A stretch of 22,954 nucleotides of DNA from Patescibacteria group bacterium (GTDB taxonomy: Bacteria > Patescibacteriota > Minisyncoccia > Phycocordibacterales > UBA2100), in assembly GCA_024654485.1 (NCBI GenBank), contig JANLHO010000010.1, positions 1 through 22,954 on the forward strand, given 5' to 3'. Below are positions 6,514 to 13,810 of this stretch, piece by piece (position 1 is the stretch's first letter; every line of letters begins with the position of its first letter). Made by a program: the position numbers and the translations under genes. Under the pieces are notes generated by a model, which was not told the origin of the DNA, did not search any database, and saw nothing but the letters and a program-made list of their open reading frames with translations.

Positions 6514-7749
6514 ATGAACAGTGATGTGACGATGGAAAAGATAGTCTCCCTGTGCAAGCGTCGGGGCTTTATCTACCCCGGAAGCGAGATATACGGCGGC
6601 CTCTCGGGTACGTGGGATTACGGGCACTTCGGCCTTGCGCTCAAGAACAATATAAAGCGCATCTGGTGGAATATGTTCGTCGGGTCGCGTGACGACATGT
6701 ACGGCCTGGACGCCGCCATAATCATGAATCCTCGGGCATGGGAGGCGAGCGGTCATGTGGCGGGTTTTTCGGACCCGCTTGAGAGCGGGAAGATGTTCAA
6801 CACCATGTTCAAGACCTCGGTAGGCGCGGGAGAAGACGCTACCACGGCATACTTGCGGCCCGAGACTGCGGGGGGCATATTCGTGAATTTTAAAAATACC
6901 GTAGACTCTTTCCACCCGAAACTCCCCTTTGGCATCGCGCAGATAGGCAAAGCCTTCCGCAACGAGATAGCTCCGCGCGACTTTCTCTTCCGCGTGCGCG
7001 AGATGGAGCAGATGGAGATAGAGTACTTTGTGAGACCGGAAAAGTGGGAAGAAAGTTTCAGGGAGTGGAATAGTGCGATATATCGCTATATAGATGCTGT
7101 GGGCATCTCGCGCGCCTCGGTTCATGAGCTTGAAGTGCCCGAAGAGGACCGCGCGCATTACTCAAAGCGCACGATAGATTTTGAATTTGATTTTCCCTTC
7201 GGGCGAAAAGAACTCTCGGGCCTTGCGTACCGCACGGACTTTGATCTCTCCGCGCATGCGAAGGCTTCCGGCACCGACCTCTCGTATCTTGATGAAGATC
7301 CGCCGGCTGGCGGAAAGCAACGCTTCACTCCGCACGTCATTGAGCCATCCTTTGGCGTGGACCGCACGATTCTCGCGCTTCTCGTTTCCGCATACACCGA
7401 GGACGAGCTTGGGGGAGAAACGCGCACATATCTCAAATTAAACAAAGATGTTGCTCCCGTAAAAGCCGCCGTGTTCCCGCTTCTCAAGAACAAACCGCAG
7501 CTCGTCGCCAAGGCGCGCGAGGTTCGAGCGTCTTTGCTACAAGCTACTGGCTACGGGCTACAAGCTATTCAGTGGGACGACAACGGCAACATCGGCAAGC
7601 GCTACCGCCGACAGGATGAGATAGGCACGCCCGCGTGTATCACGGTGGATTTCCAGACGCTTGAGGACGACACCGTAACGCTCCGCGACCGCGACAGCGG
7701 GGCGCAGGAGCGCGTTGTATCGGCTGACGTCGCTCAGCGCCTTCTCTAG
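6514..7749 (+). CDS. glyS: Glycyl-tRNA synthetase, dimeric (alpha2) type
   Basis: A class II synthetase that charges tRNA-Gly. At 411 residues it is the single-chain dimeric form, not the E. coli two-subunit enzyme. Landmarks are CKRRGFIYPGSEIYGGLSG, GTWDYGHFGLALKNNIKR, the motif 2 region with RPETAGG (118-ish) through FRNEIAPRDFLFRVREMEQ, and motif 3 VIEPSFGVDR. The anticodon-binding domain ends with GKRYRRQDEIGTP and LRDRDSGAQER. Compared with usual relatives, the Cys-containing segment between FSDPL and the FN-MFKT block is missing; here only ESGKM separates them. Two short repeats are embedded in frame, at 7299-7314 (adding about DPPAGG) and 7536-7570. The function is secure; the compact form is unusual. 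Confidence 0.95.
   Translation: MNSDVTMEKIVSLCKRRGFIYPGSEIYGGLSGTWDYGHFGLALKNNIKRIWWNMFVGSRDDMYGLDAAIIMNPRAWEASGHVAGFSDPLESGKMFNTMFKTSVGAGEDATTAYLRPETAGGIFVNFKNTVDSFHPKLPFGIAQIGKAFRNEIAPRDFLFRVREMEQMEIEYFVRPEKWEESFREWNSAIYRYIDAVGISRASVHELEVPEEDRAHYSKRTIDFEFDFPFGRKELSGLAYRTDFDLSAHAKASGTDLSYLDEDPPAGGKQRFTPHVIEPSFGVDRTILALLVSAYTEDELGGETRTYLKLNKDVAPVKAAVFPLLKNKPQLVAKAREVRASLLQATGYGLQAIQWDDNGNIGKRYRRQDEIGTPACITVDFQTLEDDTVTLRDRDSGAQERVVSADVAQRLL
7299..7314 (+). repeat. CCGCC-GGCT-GGCGG palindrome inside glyS
   Basis: TCCGCC pairs with GGCGGA around the loop GGCT. It encodes DPPAGG between YLDE and KQRFTPHVIEPS, where related enzymes have only a short turn. The 12-base core CGCCGGCTGGCG also occurs (on the other strand) in the hairpin before rpsR at 13576-13591. 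Confidence 0.7.
7536..7570 (+). repeat. Five GCTAnnn heptamers inside glyS
   Basis: The units are GCTACAA, GCTACTG, GCTACGG, GCTACAA and GCTATTC, a 7-nt tandem array with core GCTAC and two free positions. It is read in frame as LLQATGYGLQAIQ, just before the conserved WDDNGNIGKRYRRQDE of the anticodon-binding domain. Confidence 0.85.
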
Positions 7750-7765
7750 CGGAGCGCGCCCGTCG

Positions 7766-7774
7766 TGATAGGAT
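7766..7774 (+). promoter_or_regulatory. Extended -10 that sets the permease start
   Basis: TG-A-TAGGAT (hexamer 7769-7774) lies seven bases before the ATG at 7782. The alternative ATG at 7773 overlaps the hexamer itself, so the second ATG is favoured. Confidence 0.5.
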
Positions 7775-7781
7775 GCAGGGA

Positions 7782-8840
7782 ATGGAGGATAGGCATTTCA
7801 ACATATCCATCACCTCCGGCACGGTCATAAAAACGATCGTGGTCTTGGTCGTCGCGTGGCTTCTTTTCACGCTGCGCGACATAGTTCTGGACGTCTTGGC
7901 GGCGATAGTGCTGGCATCGGCCATAGAGCCGGCGGTGCTTGCCCTGCGCAAGAGGAAATTCCCGCGCGTGCTGGCCGTACTCACCGTGTACGTCCTGCTT
8001 TTCGGCGCGTTCTTCATACTCTTTTATTTCTTCTTGCCGTCCGTACTGGAGGACATGGCGGCATTCGTCGCTTCCATACCCGCGTACCTTGAGTTCTTAA
8101 CGCGCGTGGGCGCTTTTGATACTTATGCCAACATTCTCGGAGTACCCGCTCCGTCGCTCGTCAATGCAGGCGACATAATGACGGGGATACGCGGCCTGTT
8201 TGAGTTTAGCGGCGTGTTCGGCAATGCTTTCACTGCGGCCGCGCAAATATTCGGCGGCGTGTTCTCGTTCGTCTTGATAATAGTCTTCTCCTTTTACTTT
8301 GCGGTGCTTGAGACCGGCGTGGATGATTTCCTGCGCATAATAGCGCCCAAGAGGCATCAGGAATACGTCCTAGGCCTTTGGCGGCGCTCGCAGCACAAGA
8401 TAGGTCTGTGGATGCAGGGGCAGCTGGTGCTCGCCGTTATCATCGGAGTGCTCGTCTACCTCGGCCTGACCATACTAGGGGTGAAGCACGCGCTCTTGCT
8501 CGCCGTCATAGCGGGCCTCTTTGAGCTGATACCCGTATTCGGTCCGATACTCGCGGCGGTACCCGCCGTCATCATCGCTTTCGTCTCCGGCGGCGCGACG
8601 CTCGGCTTCCTCACGGTCGCGCTTTACGTTATCGTCCAGCAATTTGAGAACCACCTAATCTACCCTCTGGTGGTCACGCGCGTCGTGGGCGTGCCGCCAC
8701 TATTGGTTATACTTGCGCTTTTGGTAGGTGCCGAGCTCGCCGGATTCCTGGGGATAATACTCTCCGTCCCGATAGCGGCGACGATACAGGAGCTTGCACG
8801 CGACATAGAAACCGGCCGTCTTGGAGAGGCCACACGCTGA
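7782..8840 (+). CDS. AI-2E family (YdiK/TqsA-like) membrane permease
   Basis: A polytopic inner-membrane protein of 352 residues. The family is named for autoinducer-2 export, though members also act as Na+/H+ antiporters or have unknown substrates. Several hydrophobic stretches are separated by the soluble loop typical of the family (about 90-140). The C-terminal half carries the signature GQLVLAVIIGVLVYLGL, then GLFELIPVFGPILAAVPAV, then QQFENHLIYPLVV, and finally PPLLVILALLVGAELAGFLG with a closing LSVPIAA. The start at 7782 rather than 7773 follows from the -10 position. metG begins four bases after the stop, so both probably share a transcript. The substrate cannot be read from context. 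Confidence 0.9.
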   Translation: MEDRHFNISITSGTVIKTIVVLVVAWLLFTLRDIVLDVLAAIVLASAIEPAVLALRKRKFPRVLAVLTVYVLLFGAFFILFYFFLPSVLEDMAAFVASIPAYLEFLTRVGAFDTYANILGVPAPSLVNAGDIMTGIRGLFEFSGVFGNAFTAAAQIFGGVFSFVLIIVFSFYFAVLETGVDDFLRIIAPKRHQEYVLGLWRRSQHKIGLWMQGQLVLAVIIGVLVYLGLTILGVKHALLLAVIAGLFELIPVFGPILAAVPAVIIAFVSGGATLGFLTVALYVIVQQFENHLIYPLVVTRVVGVPPLLVILALLVGAELAGFLGIILSVPIAATIQELARDIETGRLGEATR

Positions 8841-8844
8841 CATC

Positions 8845-10320
8845 ATGGCGCAGAGAGCCTTTTATCTCACGACAACCTTGCCGTATGTGAACGCCGATCC
8901 GCATATCGGCTTCGCACTGGAGCTGGTGCAGGCCGACATAATCGCGCGCTATCGTAGGCTCTCTGGCGACGACGTCTTCTTCAACACAGGAGTGGATGAG
9001 CACGGCCTAAAGATATACCGCAAAGCGCAGGAGGAGGGGAAGGACCCGCAGAAATATGTGGACGGATACGCGAAGAAATTCAAGAGCCTGAAGAAGACGC
9101 TGGAGCTTTCCGACGACCTGCATTTCATTCGCACGACCGACGAGCACCACGTAAAAGCCGCGCAAGAGATTTGGCGCAAGTGCAGAGCGAATATCGGCCC
9201 CGACGGCCCCGATATATACAAGAAGAAGTACAAAGGACTCTACTGCGTGGGCGACGAGGCTTTCGTGAAAGAAAGCGAGCTTGTGGAGGGCAGGTGCCCG
9301 AATCATCCGACGATGGAACCCATAGAGATAGAGGAGGAGAATTACTTTTTCCGACTTAGCCGCTACAGCGAGAAACTCCTCGCGTATCTCTCCCGCGAGG
9401 GCGTTGTCGTGCCGGAATGGCGGCGCAAGGAAGCCATCAATTTCGTGGGAAGCGGGCTGGAGGACTTCAGTATCTCTAGGGTAAAGGAGAAGATGCCATG
9501 GGGTGTAGCCGTCCCCGACGACGATTCGCAGGTGATGTATGTGTGGTTTGACGCGTTGACCAACTATATTTCCACGCTCGGGTGGCCCTCCTCCGCTAAA
9601 GCTACGGAGGGCAAGCCTGCCGAAGACCTGTTCGAGAAATTCTGGGTGAACGGGGACACGCTGCAGCTCGCAGGCAAAGACCAGATACGCTTCCAGAGCA
9701 TCATGTGGCAGGCGATGCTCATGTCGGCGGGGTTGCCCGCGACCAAGCAGGTGCTCTATCACGGCTTCATCACTAGCGGCGGGCAGAAAATGAGCAAATC
9801 TTTGGGCAATGTCATAGACCCGCTCGCGATAGTGGAGGAGTACGGCGCTGATTCCTTGCGCTACTTCCTCGCGCGGCACGTGCACCCCTTTGATGACAGC
9901 GACGTAACGCTTGAGCGCTTCAAAGAGGCTTACAACGCCGATCTCGCCAACGGGCTGGGGAACGTGACCGCGCGCGTAATGACGCTCGCACAGAACAATC
10001 TGCCGAAGCCCGCGCAGCCGGATGGACGGGCGTTCGCAGAAGAATACACGAGTGCGCTGGAGGCTTTTGACTACAACCGCGCTACCGTATTCATTTGGGA
10101 GAGGATACAGGAGCTGGACCAGCGCATTACCGAGACCGAGCCGTTCAAGCTAATAAAAACGGACAAAGAGCGTGCTCTGGAGTTAATTCTAGAGCTTGCT
10201 CTAGAGCTGCACCAAGTGGCGCGTCTTCTGAAGCCCATCATGCCCGCGACTAGCGAAACGATTCGCAAAGCGATATCGGCGAACAAAAAACCCGGGAACC
10301 TATTTCCGCGAAAGGAATAG
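8845..10320 (+). CDS. metG: Methionyl-tRNA synthetase
   Basis: Charges initiator and elongator tRNA-Met. At 491 residues it is a short class I synthetase without the C-terminal EMAP-like tRNA-binding domain. LPYVNADPHIGFAL carries the HIGH-type motif (H20-I-G-F) and GGQKMSKSLGNVIDP the KMSKS loop (K315-S319). The zinc-knuckle region is reduced, with YC and RCPNH only. The frame is open further upstream to 8821 but overlaps the permease; the ATG at 8845 begins the conserved start MAQRAFYLTT. There is no -10 box or Shine-Dalgarno directly before it, which fits translation from the permease transcript four bases after its stop. A palindromic repeat (9590-9610) is embedded after NYISTLGWP and adds about a dozen residues. 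Confidence 0.95.
   Translation: MAQRAFYLTTTLPYVNADPHIGFALELVQADIIARYRRLSGDDVFFNTGVDEHGLKIYRKAQEEGKDPQKYVDGYAKKFKSLKKTLELSDDLHFIRTTDEHHVKAAQEIWRKCRANIGPDGPDIYKKKYKGLYCVGDEAFVKESELVEGRCPNHPTMEPIEIEEENYFFRLSRYSEKLLAYLSREGVVVPEWRRKEAINFVGSGLEDFSISRVKEKMPWGVAVPDDDSQVMYVWFDALTNYISTLGWPSSAKATEGKPAEDLFEKFWVNGDTLQLAGKDQIRFQSIMWQAMLMSAGLPATKQVLYHGFITSGGQKMSKSLGNVIDPLAIVEEYGADSLRYFLARHVHPFDDSDVTLERFKEAYNADLANGLGNVTARVMTLAQNNLPKPAQPDGRAFAEEYTSALEAFDYNRATVFIWERIQELDQRITETEPFKLIKTDKERALELILELALELHQVARLLKPIMPATSETIRKAISANKKPGNLFPRKE
9590..9610 (+). repeat. Palindrome with CCTCCG/CGGAGG stem inside metG
   Basis: CCTCCG (9590-9595) pairs with CGGAGG (9605-9610) around the loop CTAAAGCTA. It is translated as part of SSAKATEGKPAE, which interrupts the usual direct step from the NYLT-GYP strand to the EKFW helix. 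Similar 'CGCTAAAGCT' stem-loops recur in CPR genomes (memory, to be checked). Confidence 0.75.
10309..10314 (+). promoter_or_regulatory. Ribosome-binding site of the aminotransferase
   Basis: AAAGGA lies eight bases before the ATG at 10323 and within the last codons of metG. It is one of few Shine-Dalgarno-like sites in the window and fits an internal operon gene. Confidence 0.45.
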
Positions 10321-10322
10321 AT

Positions 10323-11525
10323 ATGATAGAGAACAGCATCGTCTACCGTGACTTCAAGGGGAAGTACGATTATTTGCCGGTATCAAAGGCGAAAGGTTCC
10401 CTAATATGGGACAAAGACGGGAAGCGGCTCATAGATTTCAGCTCAGCGTGGAACGTAACGAACTTGGGGTGGAATCATCCGGAAGTGCGCGATGCGATCA
10501 TAGCGCAGGCGAAGAAGAACGCGCAGGGATTGCTGTGGGGATCGGACCCGGTGCAGGAGGAGTATGCTACCGCGCTCACGGAAGCGCTGCCGGAAGGATT
10601 GGACGCCTGCATAAAGGCGACCGGAGGCACGGAGGCCATTGAATCCGCCGTCAAGATCGCCCGCGCGTATACGAAGCGAAAGCGTCTCATAGGGTTCAAA
10701 GAGAACTACCACGGACAATTGTTCGCTTCCCTCGCGCTCGGTCTATCGGAAAAAGAGCGTCCCGCGCTCGCGCCTCTCGTGCCAGAGATATCCCTGCTTG
10801 ATTTCCCTCACGAGGAAGTAGGGGAGGAAGGATTCCGCGTCTTCCTGCAAAAGCTGGAGGAGCAACTTAAACGGGAGGATGTCGCGGCTTTGGTCGCAGA
10901 GCCGGGCATTATCACGGGATGGGGCTCAACTTTGCGCGCATATCCCGGCTTTCTCACGGAGACGCGCCGCCTGACGGAGAAGTACGGTACGCTCCTAATT
11001 ATTGACGAGGTCGGGACGGGCTTCTCGCGGACGGGCAAACTATTCTGCATTGAGCACGAGCAGGTCACTCCCGATATAATTGCTCTCGCGAAAGCCATAT
11101 CAAACGGTGCTGCGGCGATAGGGACGGCGGTCGGACGTACAGCAGTTTTTGAGGCTGCGTTTTCCGATGCGGTGCTTGTGTCAACCTTCGGATGGACGCC
11201 CATCGCATGTGCGGCAGCGCTTGAGACGCTGCGCGTTCATCAGCGCGAAAGTACTTGGGAGCTTTCGGCGCGCAAAGGCGCTTATATTCAAAAGAAATTG
11301 ACACCACTGCTTGGCGGCAAGCTAACGGGAATTCGGGGTCTGGGGATGGAGATAGGGCTGCAATTTGCAGATGCAGGAACATGCTCTGCCGTGCGCAAGG
11401 CGGCGTTTAGTGACGGGCTACATGTAGTCGTCGGCAGTGGCAACAACATGCAGCTCATGCCGCCTCTAACGATATCGGAAGACTTACTGGAAGAGGGACT
11501 AGCTATCCTGATCAAACATCTATGA
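10323..11525 (+). CDS. Class-III PLP-dependent aminotransferase
   Basis: A fold-type I PLP enzyme of 400 residues. Visible landmarks are the cofactor-phosphate loop TGGTEAIESAVKIAR (G101-T103), YHG (129-131) that stacks on PLP, the ring-nitrogen aspartate in LLIIDEVGTGFSRTG (D228), and the Schiff-base lysine in IALAKAISNGAA (K257). The family covers acetylornithine, 4-aminobutyrate, putrescine and glutamate-1-semialdehyde enzymes; the residues seen do not separate these. Arginine and polyamine genes lie 4-6 kb away on the other strand, so a putrescine or GABA role is possible but unsupported. It starts two bases after the metG stop, and its own TGA overlaps the tatD ATG (ATGA), which indicates one operon of permease-metG-aminotransferase-tatD. 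Confidence 0.88.
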   Translation: MIENSIVYRDFKGKYDYLPVSKAKGSLIWDKDGKRLIDFSSAWNVTNLGWNHPEVRDAIIAQAKKNAQGLLWGSDPVQEEYATALTEALPEGLDACIKATGGTEAIESAVKIARAYTKRKRLIGFKENYHGQLFASLALGLSEKERPALAPLVPEISLLDFPHEEVGEEGFRVFLQKLEEQLKREDVAALVAEPGIITGWGSTLRAYPGFLTETRRLTEKYGTLLIIDEVGTGFSRTGKLFCIEHEQVTPDIIALAKAISNGAAAIGTAVGRTAVFEAAFSDAVLVSTFGWTPIACAAALETLRVHQRESTWELSARKGAYIQKKLTPLLGGKLTGIRGLGMEIGLQFADAGTCSAVRKAAFSDGLHVVVGSGNNMQLMPPLTISEDLLEEGLAILIKHL

Positions 11526-12334
11526 AATACTTTGACGCGCACACGCACACGAATTTCGTCGCGTACGACGAGGATAGGGACGCCGTCATCAGACGTGCAA
11601 AAGACGTCGGTGTCGGGATGAACATAGTAGGGACGCAGTACGACACTTCCAAGGCTGCGGTAGAGCTCGCCGAGAAGTACGACCATGTGTACGCGACGAT
11701 AGGGCTGCACCCCATCCACACGTCCAGGTCGTATCACGATGAGAAAGAACTCGGCGAAGGAGGGAAGGAATTCACTTCTCGCGGTGAGCAGTTTGATGCG
11801 GCGAGGTACGAAGAGCTGGGGAAGAGCAAGCGCGTTATCGCCATCGGCGAGTGCGGGCTTGATTACTATCGCGTGGATGAGAGTACCAAAGATGTGCAGA
11901 TAAAGAATTTCGTCGCCCAGATAGAGCTCGCCAACTCACTGGGGAAGCCCCTGATGCTCCACATAAGGAACGCATATGATGACGCTATTGAGGTCATCAA
12001 AGCGCACGCCAAGGTGCAGGGTGATGTGCACTTTTTCGCGGGGGATTGGGATACAGCCAAGAAATTCCTTGATATCGGATTCACACTCTCCTTCACGGGA
12101 GTCCTGACCTTCACGCACGACTACGACGAGGTCGTAAAGAATGCGCCTCTGGACATGCTGCTCTCCGAGACCGATGCGCCATACGTCACCCCCACCCCGC
12201 ACCGCGGCAAGCGCAACGAGCCCGCCTATGTGGTAGAGGTTGTCCGAGCGATAGCACGCATACGCGATGCGGGGGAGGCAGAGGTCGCCGAGGCGCTTTT
12301 CGCCAATGCGCGCCGCGTTTTCAGGCTGGATTAG
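11522..12334 (+). CDS. tatD: TatD-family metal-dependent hydrolase/DNase
   Basis: A cytoplasmic TIM-barrel hydrolase of 270 residues; characterised TatD proteins are Mg-dependent 3'-5' exonucleases. Metal-site motifs appear in order: FDAHTHT (H7 and H9), IGECGLDYYR (the bridging Glu), LMLHIRNAYDD, HFFAGDWDTAK (normally HxFxG), and LLSETDAPYVTP with the final Asp. The ATG overlaps the preceding stop by ATGA, so translation is probably coupled. No separate promoter is seen. metG-tatD adjacency is common in many bacteria, which supports the call. Confidence 0.93.
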   Translation: MKYFDAHTHTNFVAYDEDRDAVIRRAKDVGVGMNIVGTQYDTSKAAVELAEKYDHVYATIGLHPIHTSRSYHDEKELGEGGKEFTSRGEQFDAARYEELGKSKRVIAIGECGLDYYRVDESTKDVQIKNFVAQIELANSLGKPLMLHIRNAYDDAIEVIKAHAKVQGDVHFFAGDWDTAKKFLDIGFTLSFTGVLTFTHDYDEVVKNAPLDMLLSETDAPYVTPTPHRGKRNEPAYVVEVVRAIARIRDAGEAEVAEALFANARRVFRLD

Positions 12335-12351
12335 CTGCGTGCATGCTGTTG

Positions 12352-12377
12352 CAGCGCATGTGGCGCTGTGATACAGT
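12352..12377 (+). promoter_or_regulatory. rpsF promoter region with small hairpin
   Basis: TG-A-TACAGT (hexamer 12372-12377) is an extended -10 box ten bases before the rpsF ATG, so the leader would be only about three nucleotides. Just upstream, CAGCGC (12352-12357) pairs with GCGCTG (12363-12368) around ATGTG. This hairpin could close the tatD transcript or overlap the RNA-polymerase site; it has no T-run. Confidence 0.5.
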
Positions 12378-12387
12378 GCCCCCACTT

Positions 12388-12909
12388 ATGACTGCAGAAG
12401 AAGCAAACGCGCCAGCCGCGGCCGAATCCGCCGAGACGGATGATGTGGTGCGCGTATACGAGATCGGCTACCATATAATCCCGACCGTAAAAGATGAGGA
12501 TATTGAGAATATAGTGGGCGGCGTGCGAGCCGTTATAGAGAAGCACGGCGGCAATTTCATCGCAGAGGGCGCTCCCGCTCTCACGCGCCTTGCATATCCG
12601 ATGCAGGTTTTGACGGATGGAAAGAAAGAGGAGCACGACCGCGGCTATTTCGGGTGGATAAAGTTTGAGGCCAAGGTCTCGGCCGCAGAAGCTCTGGAAG
12701 ATACACTGCGGGGAGATGCGAATTTCCTGCGATTCATCGTTTTCCGTACGGCCCGCGAAGACACGCGCTCCAAGATGCGGCCGCCTACCCTGCGGGAAGT
12801 GAAGCGCACGGACACCATAAAATCGTCGCCGCGCCGCGCCGAAGAATCTTCGGCACCGGTCTCGGAGGAGGACCTTGAGAAGGCGCTTCAGGACCTGACC
12901 GCAGAATAG
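12388..12909 (+). CDS. rpsF: 30S ribosomal protein S6
   Basis: A ribosomal protein that pairs with S18 in the 30S platform. At 173 residues it is longer than the usual 95-130. The S6 ferredoxin-like core runs from about residue 20 to 130: RVYEIGYHIIPTVKDEDIEN, then EKHGGNFIAEGAPALTRLAYP, and ANFLRFIVFRT. It is flanked by an Ala/Glu-rich N-terminal stretch and an acidic, probably disordered C-terminal tail ending in EKALQDLTAE. The frame is open upstream to 12343 but the ATG at 12388 follows the promoter and begins MTAEEANAPAA. The order rpsF-ssb-rpsR is the classical bacterial one, which supports all three calls. Confidence 0.93.
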   Translation: MTAEEANAPAAAESAETDDVVRVYEIGYHIIPTVKDEDIENIVGGVRAVIEKHGGNFIAEGAPALTRLAYPMQVLTDGKKEEHDRGYFGWIKFEAKVSAAEALEDTLRGDANFLRFIVFRTAREDTRSKMRPPTLREVKRTDTIKSSPRRAEESSAPVSEEDLEKALQDLTAE

Positions 12910-12936
12910 CGAACAGCGCACAGTTAACAGTGAACA
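12905..12936 (+). repeat. AACAGnn heptamer array at the rpsF stop
   Basis: The units are AATAGCG, AACAGCG, CACAGTT, AACAGTG and a partial AACAAAC. The rpsF stop TAG (12907-12909) is in the first unit. An array of the same family in the opposite orientation follows at 12970-13000. Confidence 0.75.
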
Positions 12937-12969
12937 AACTATCAACCATGCATCGTATTGTGAATTTCG

Positions 12970-13000
12970 CTGTTATCTGTAAACTGTTATCTGTAAACTG
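12970..13000 (-). repeat. Inverted heptamer array before ssb
   Basis: CTGTTAT and CTGTAAA alternate twice, followed by CTG. On the - strand the core is nnACAG, so this array is inverted relative to 12905-12936. It runs to six bases before the ssb start codon, and its last unit supplies a TAAACT that may act as the ssb -10 box. Confidence 0.8.
12994..12999 (+). promoter_or_regulatory. Possible repeat-derived -10 of ssb
   Basis: TAAACT ends six bases before the ATG at 13006, matching the leaderless spacing elsewhere. It is part of the heptamer array, so the repeat may have donated the promoter. Cotranscription with rpsF remains possible. Confidence 0.35.
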
Positions 13001-13005
13001 ATTTT

Positions 13006-13467
13006 ATGTATATCAACAAAGCGTTCCTTTTCGGCAATCTCACGCGCGACCCGGAGCTGCGCGCTCTCCCCAGCGGCATGAACGTCGCGAATTTCGCGAT
13101 AGCGACCAACCGAGTTTTTCGCGACCGCGACGGCAAGAAGCAGGAGCAGACCGACTTCCACAACATCGTCGTGTTCGGTCGTCAGGCGGACACCGTGAGC
13201 CAGTACCTAAAAAAGGGCTCGTCGGTCTTCGTGGAAGGCCGCATGCAGACACGGTCGTGGGATGGGAAGGACGGTGAGAAAAAGTATCGCACCGAGGTCG
13301 TCGCCGACCGCGTACAATTCGGCCCCAAGCCTTCGGGTTCCGGCGGCTCCAAGCGCTCCGCAGACGCCGAAGAATCAGGGGGAGCGGGCGAGGAAGCGGC
13401 GTCTTCGGGCGGAAGCGGCATAGAGTATCCGAAAGACGACATTAATCCCGACGACATCCCGTTTTAG
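13006..13467 (+). CDS. ssb: Single-stranded DNA-binding protein
   Basis: Coats single-stranded DNA during replication, repair and recombination. It has 153 residues. The N-terminal OB fold (about 1-108) begins MYINKAFLFGNLTRDPELRA and contains VANFAIATNRVFRD, TDFHNIVVFGRQAD and GSSVFVEGRMQTRSW. A Gly/Ser/Glu-rich linker follows, and the acidic tip DDINPDDIPF is the canonical docking peptide for partners such as RecO and RecA-loading factors. It lies between rpsF and rpsR, as usual. There is no Shine-Dalgarno sequence before the ATG. Confidence 0.96.
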   Translation: MYINKAFLFGNLTRDPELRALPSGMNVANFAIATNRVFRDRDGKKQEQTDFHNIVVFGRQADTVSQYLKKGSSVFVEGRMQTRSWDGKDGEKKYRTEVVADRVQFGPKPSGSGGSKRSADAEESGGAGEEAASSGGSGIEYPKDDINPDDIPF

Positions 13468-13502
13468 AAGCCGTTATGAGCAAAGTGAATTACGGATCCT
13501 TA

Positions 13503-13557
13503 ACCCTGTTAAATCCCGCCGAATGCGGGACGCCGCGAAGCGGCGATTTAACGGGGT
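13503..13557. repeat. Three-way-junction palindromic element between ssb and rpsR
   Basis: An outer stem of about 13 bp (13503-13515 with 13545-13557, one G-T pair) encloses two small hairpins: CCGC/GCGG at 13516-13528 and GCCGC/GCGGC at 13532-13544 (loop GAA). This cloverleaf-like fold fills much of the 142-nt gap. It has no coding frame and no T-run. It may be a dispersed palindromic repeat, or an RNA processing or regulatory site. Confidence 0.75.
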
Positions 13558-13575
13558 GTAAGAGCTTATAAACTC

Positions 13576-13591
13576 TTCGCCAGCCGGCGAA
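13576..13591. repeat. TTCGCC/GGCGAA hairpin before rpsR
   Basis: TTCGCC pairs with GGCGAA around the loop AGCC. The core is the reverse complement of the palindrome inside glyS (7299-7314). It ends five bases before the hexamer proposed as the rpsR -10. Confidence 0.7.
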
Positions 13592-13596
13592 TCGAT

Positions 13597-13602
13597 AACA
13601 AT
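13597..13602 (+). promoter_or_regulatory. Weak -10 candidate of rpsR
   Basis: AACAAT (within GATAACAAT) ends seven bases before the ATG at 13610. The hexamer is poor at its first position but the spacing matches the leaderless series. Confidence 0.3.
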
Positions 13603-13609
13603 CTCTACC

Positions 13610-13810
13610 ATGGCCAACAACATCCTCACACAGAACGATATCCGGCACGTTGATTACAAAGATATTGACCTACTTAAGCAGTTCGTCAATCCGCACGGGC
13701 GTATCATGAGCCGCAGCAAGAGCAACCTGACCGCCAAACAGCAGCGCGAGGTGGAGCGTGCGATAAAGCGGGCCCGGTTTATGGGCTTGCTACCCTACAT
13801 CCAAAAGTAA
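13610..13810 (+). CDS. rpsR: 30S ribosomal protein S18
   Basis: A small-subunit protein that binds next to S6. It has 66 residues, slightly short for the family (about 70-80). The diagnostic middle part is IDLLKQFVNPHGRIMSRSKS followed by a basic helix with KQQREVERAIKRARFMGLLP and the end YIQK. The N-terminal Cys-containing strip found in many S18 proteins is absent; it starts MANNILTQNDIRHVDYKD. The stop codon is the first base triplet of the large hairpin that follows. Confidence 0.95.
   Translation: MANNILTQNDIRHVDYKDIDLLKQFVNPHGRIMSRSKSNLTAKQQREVERAIKRARFMGLLPYIQK

Noticed and set aside
9007..9885. 292-codon open frame opposite metG
   Set aside because: Antisense shadow of a certain synthetase gene; no start signal or motif.
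12331..12945. 204-codon open frame opposite rpsF
   Set aside because: Antisense to S6 with no family features; part of it reads the heptamer array backwards.
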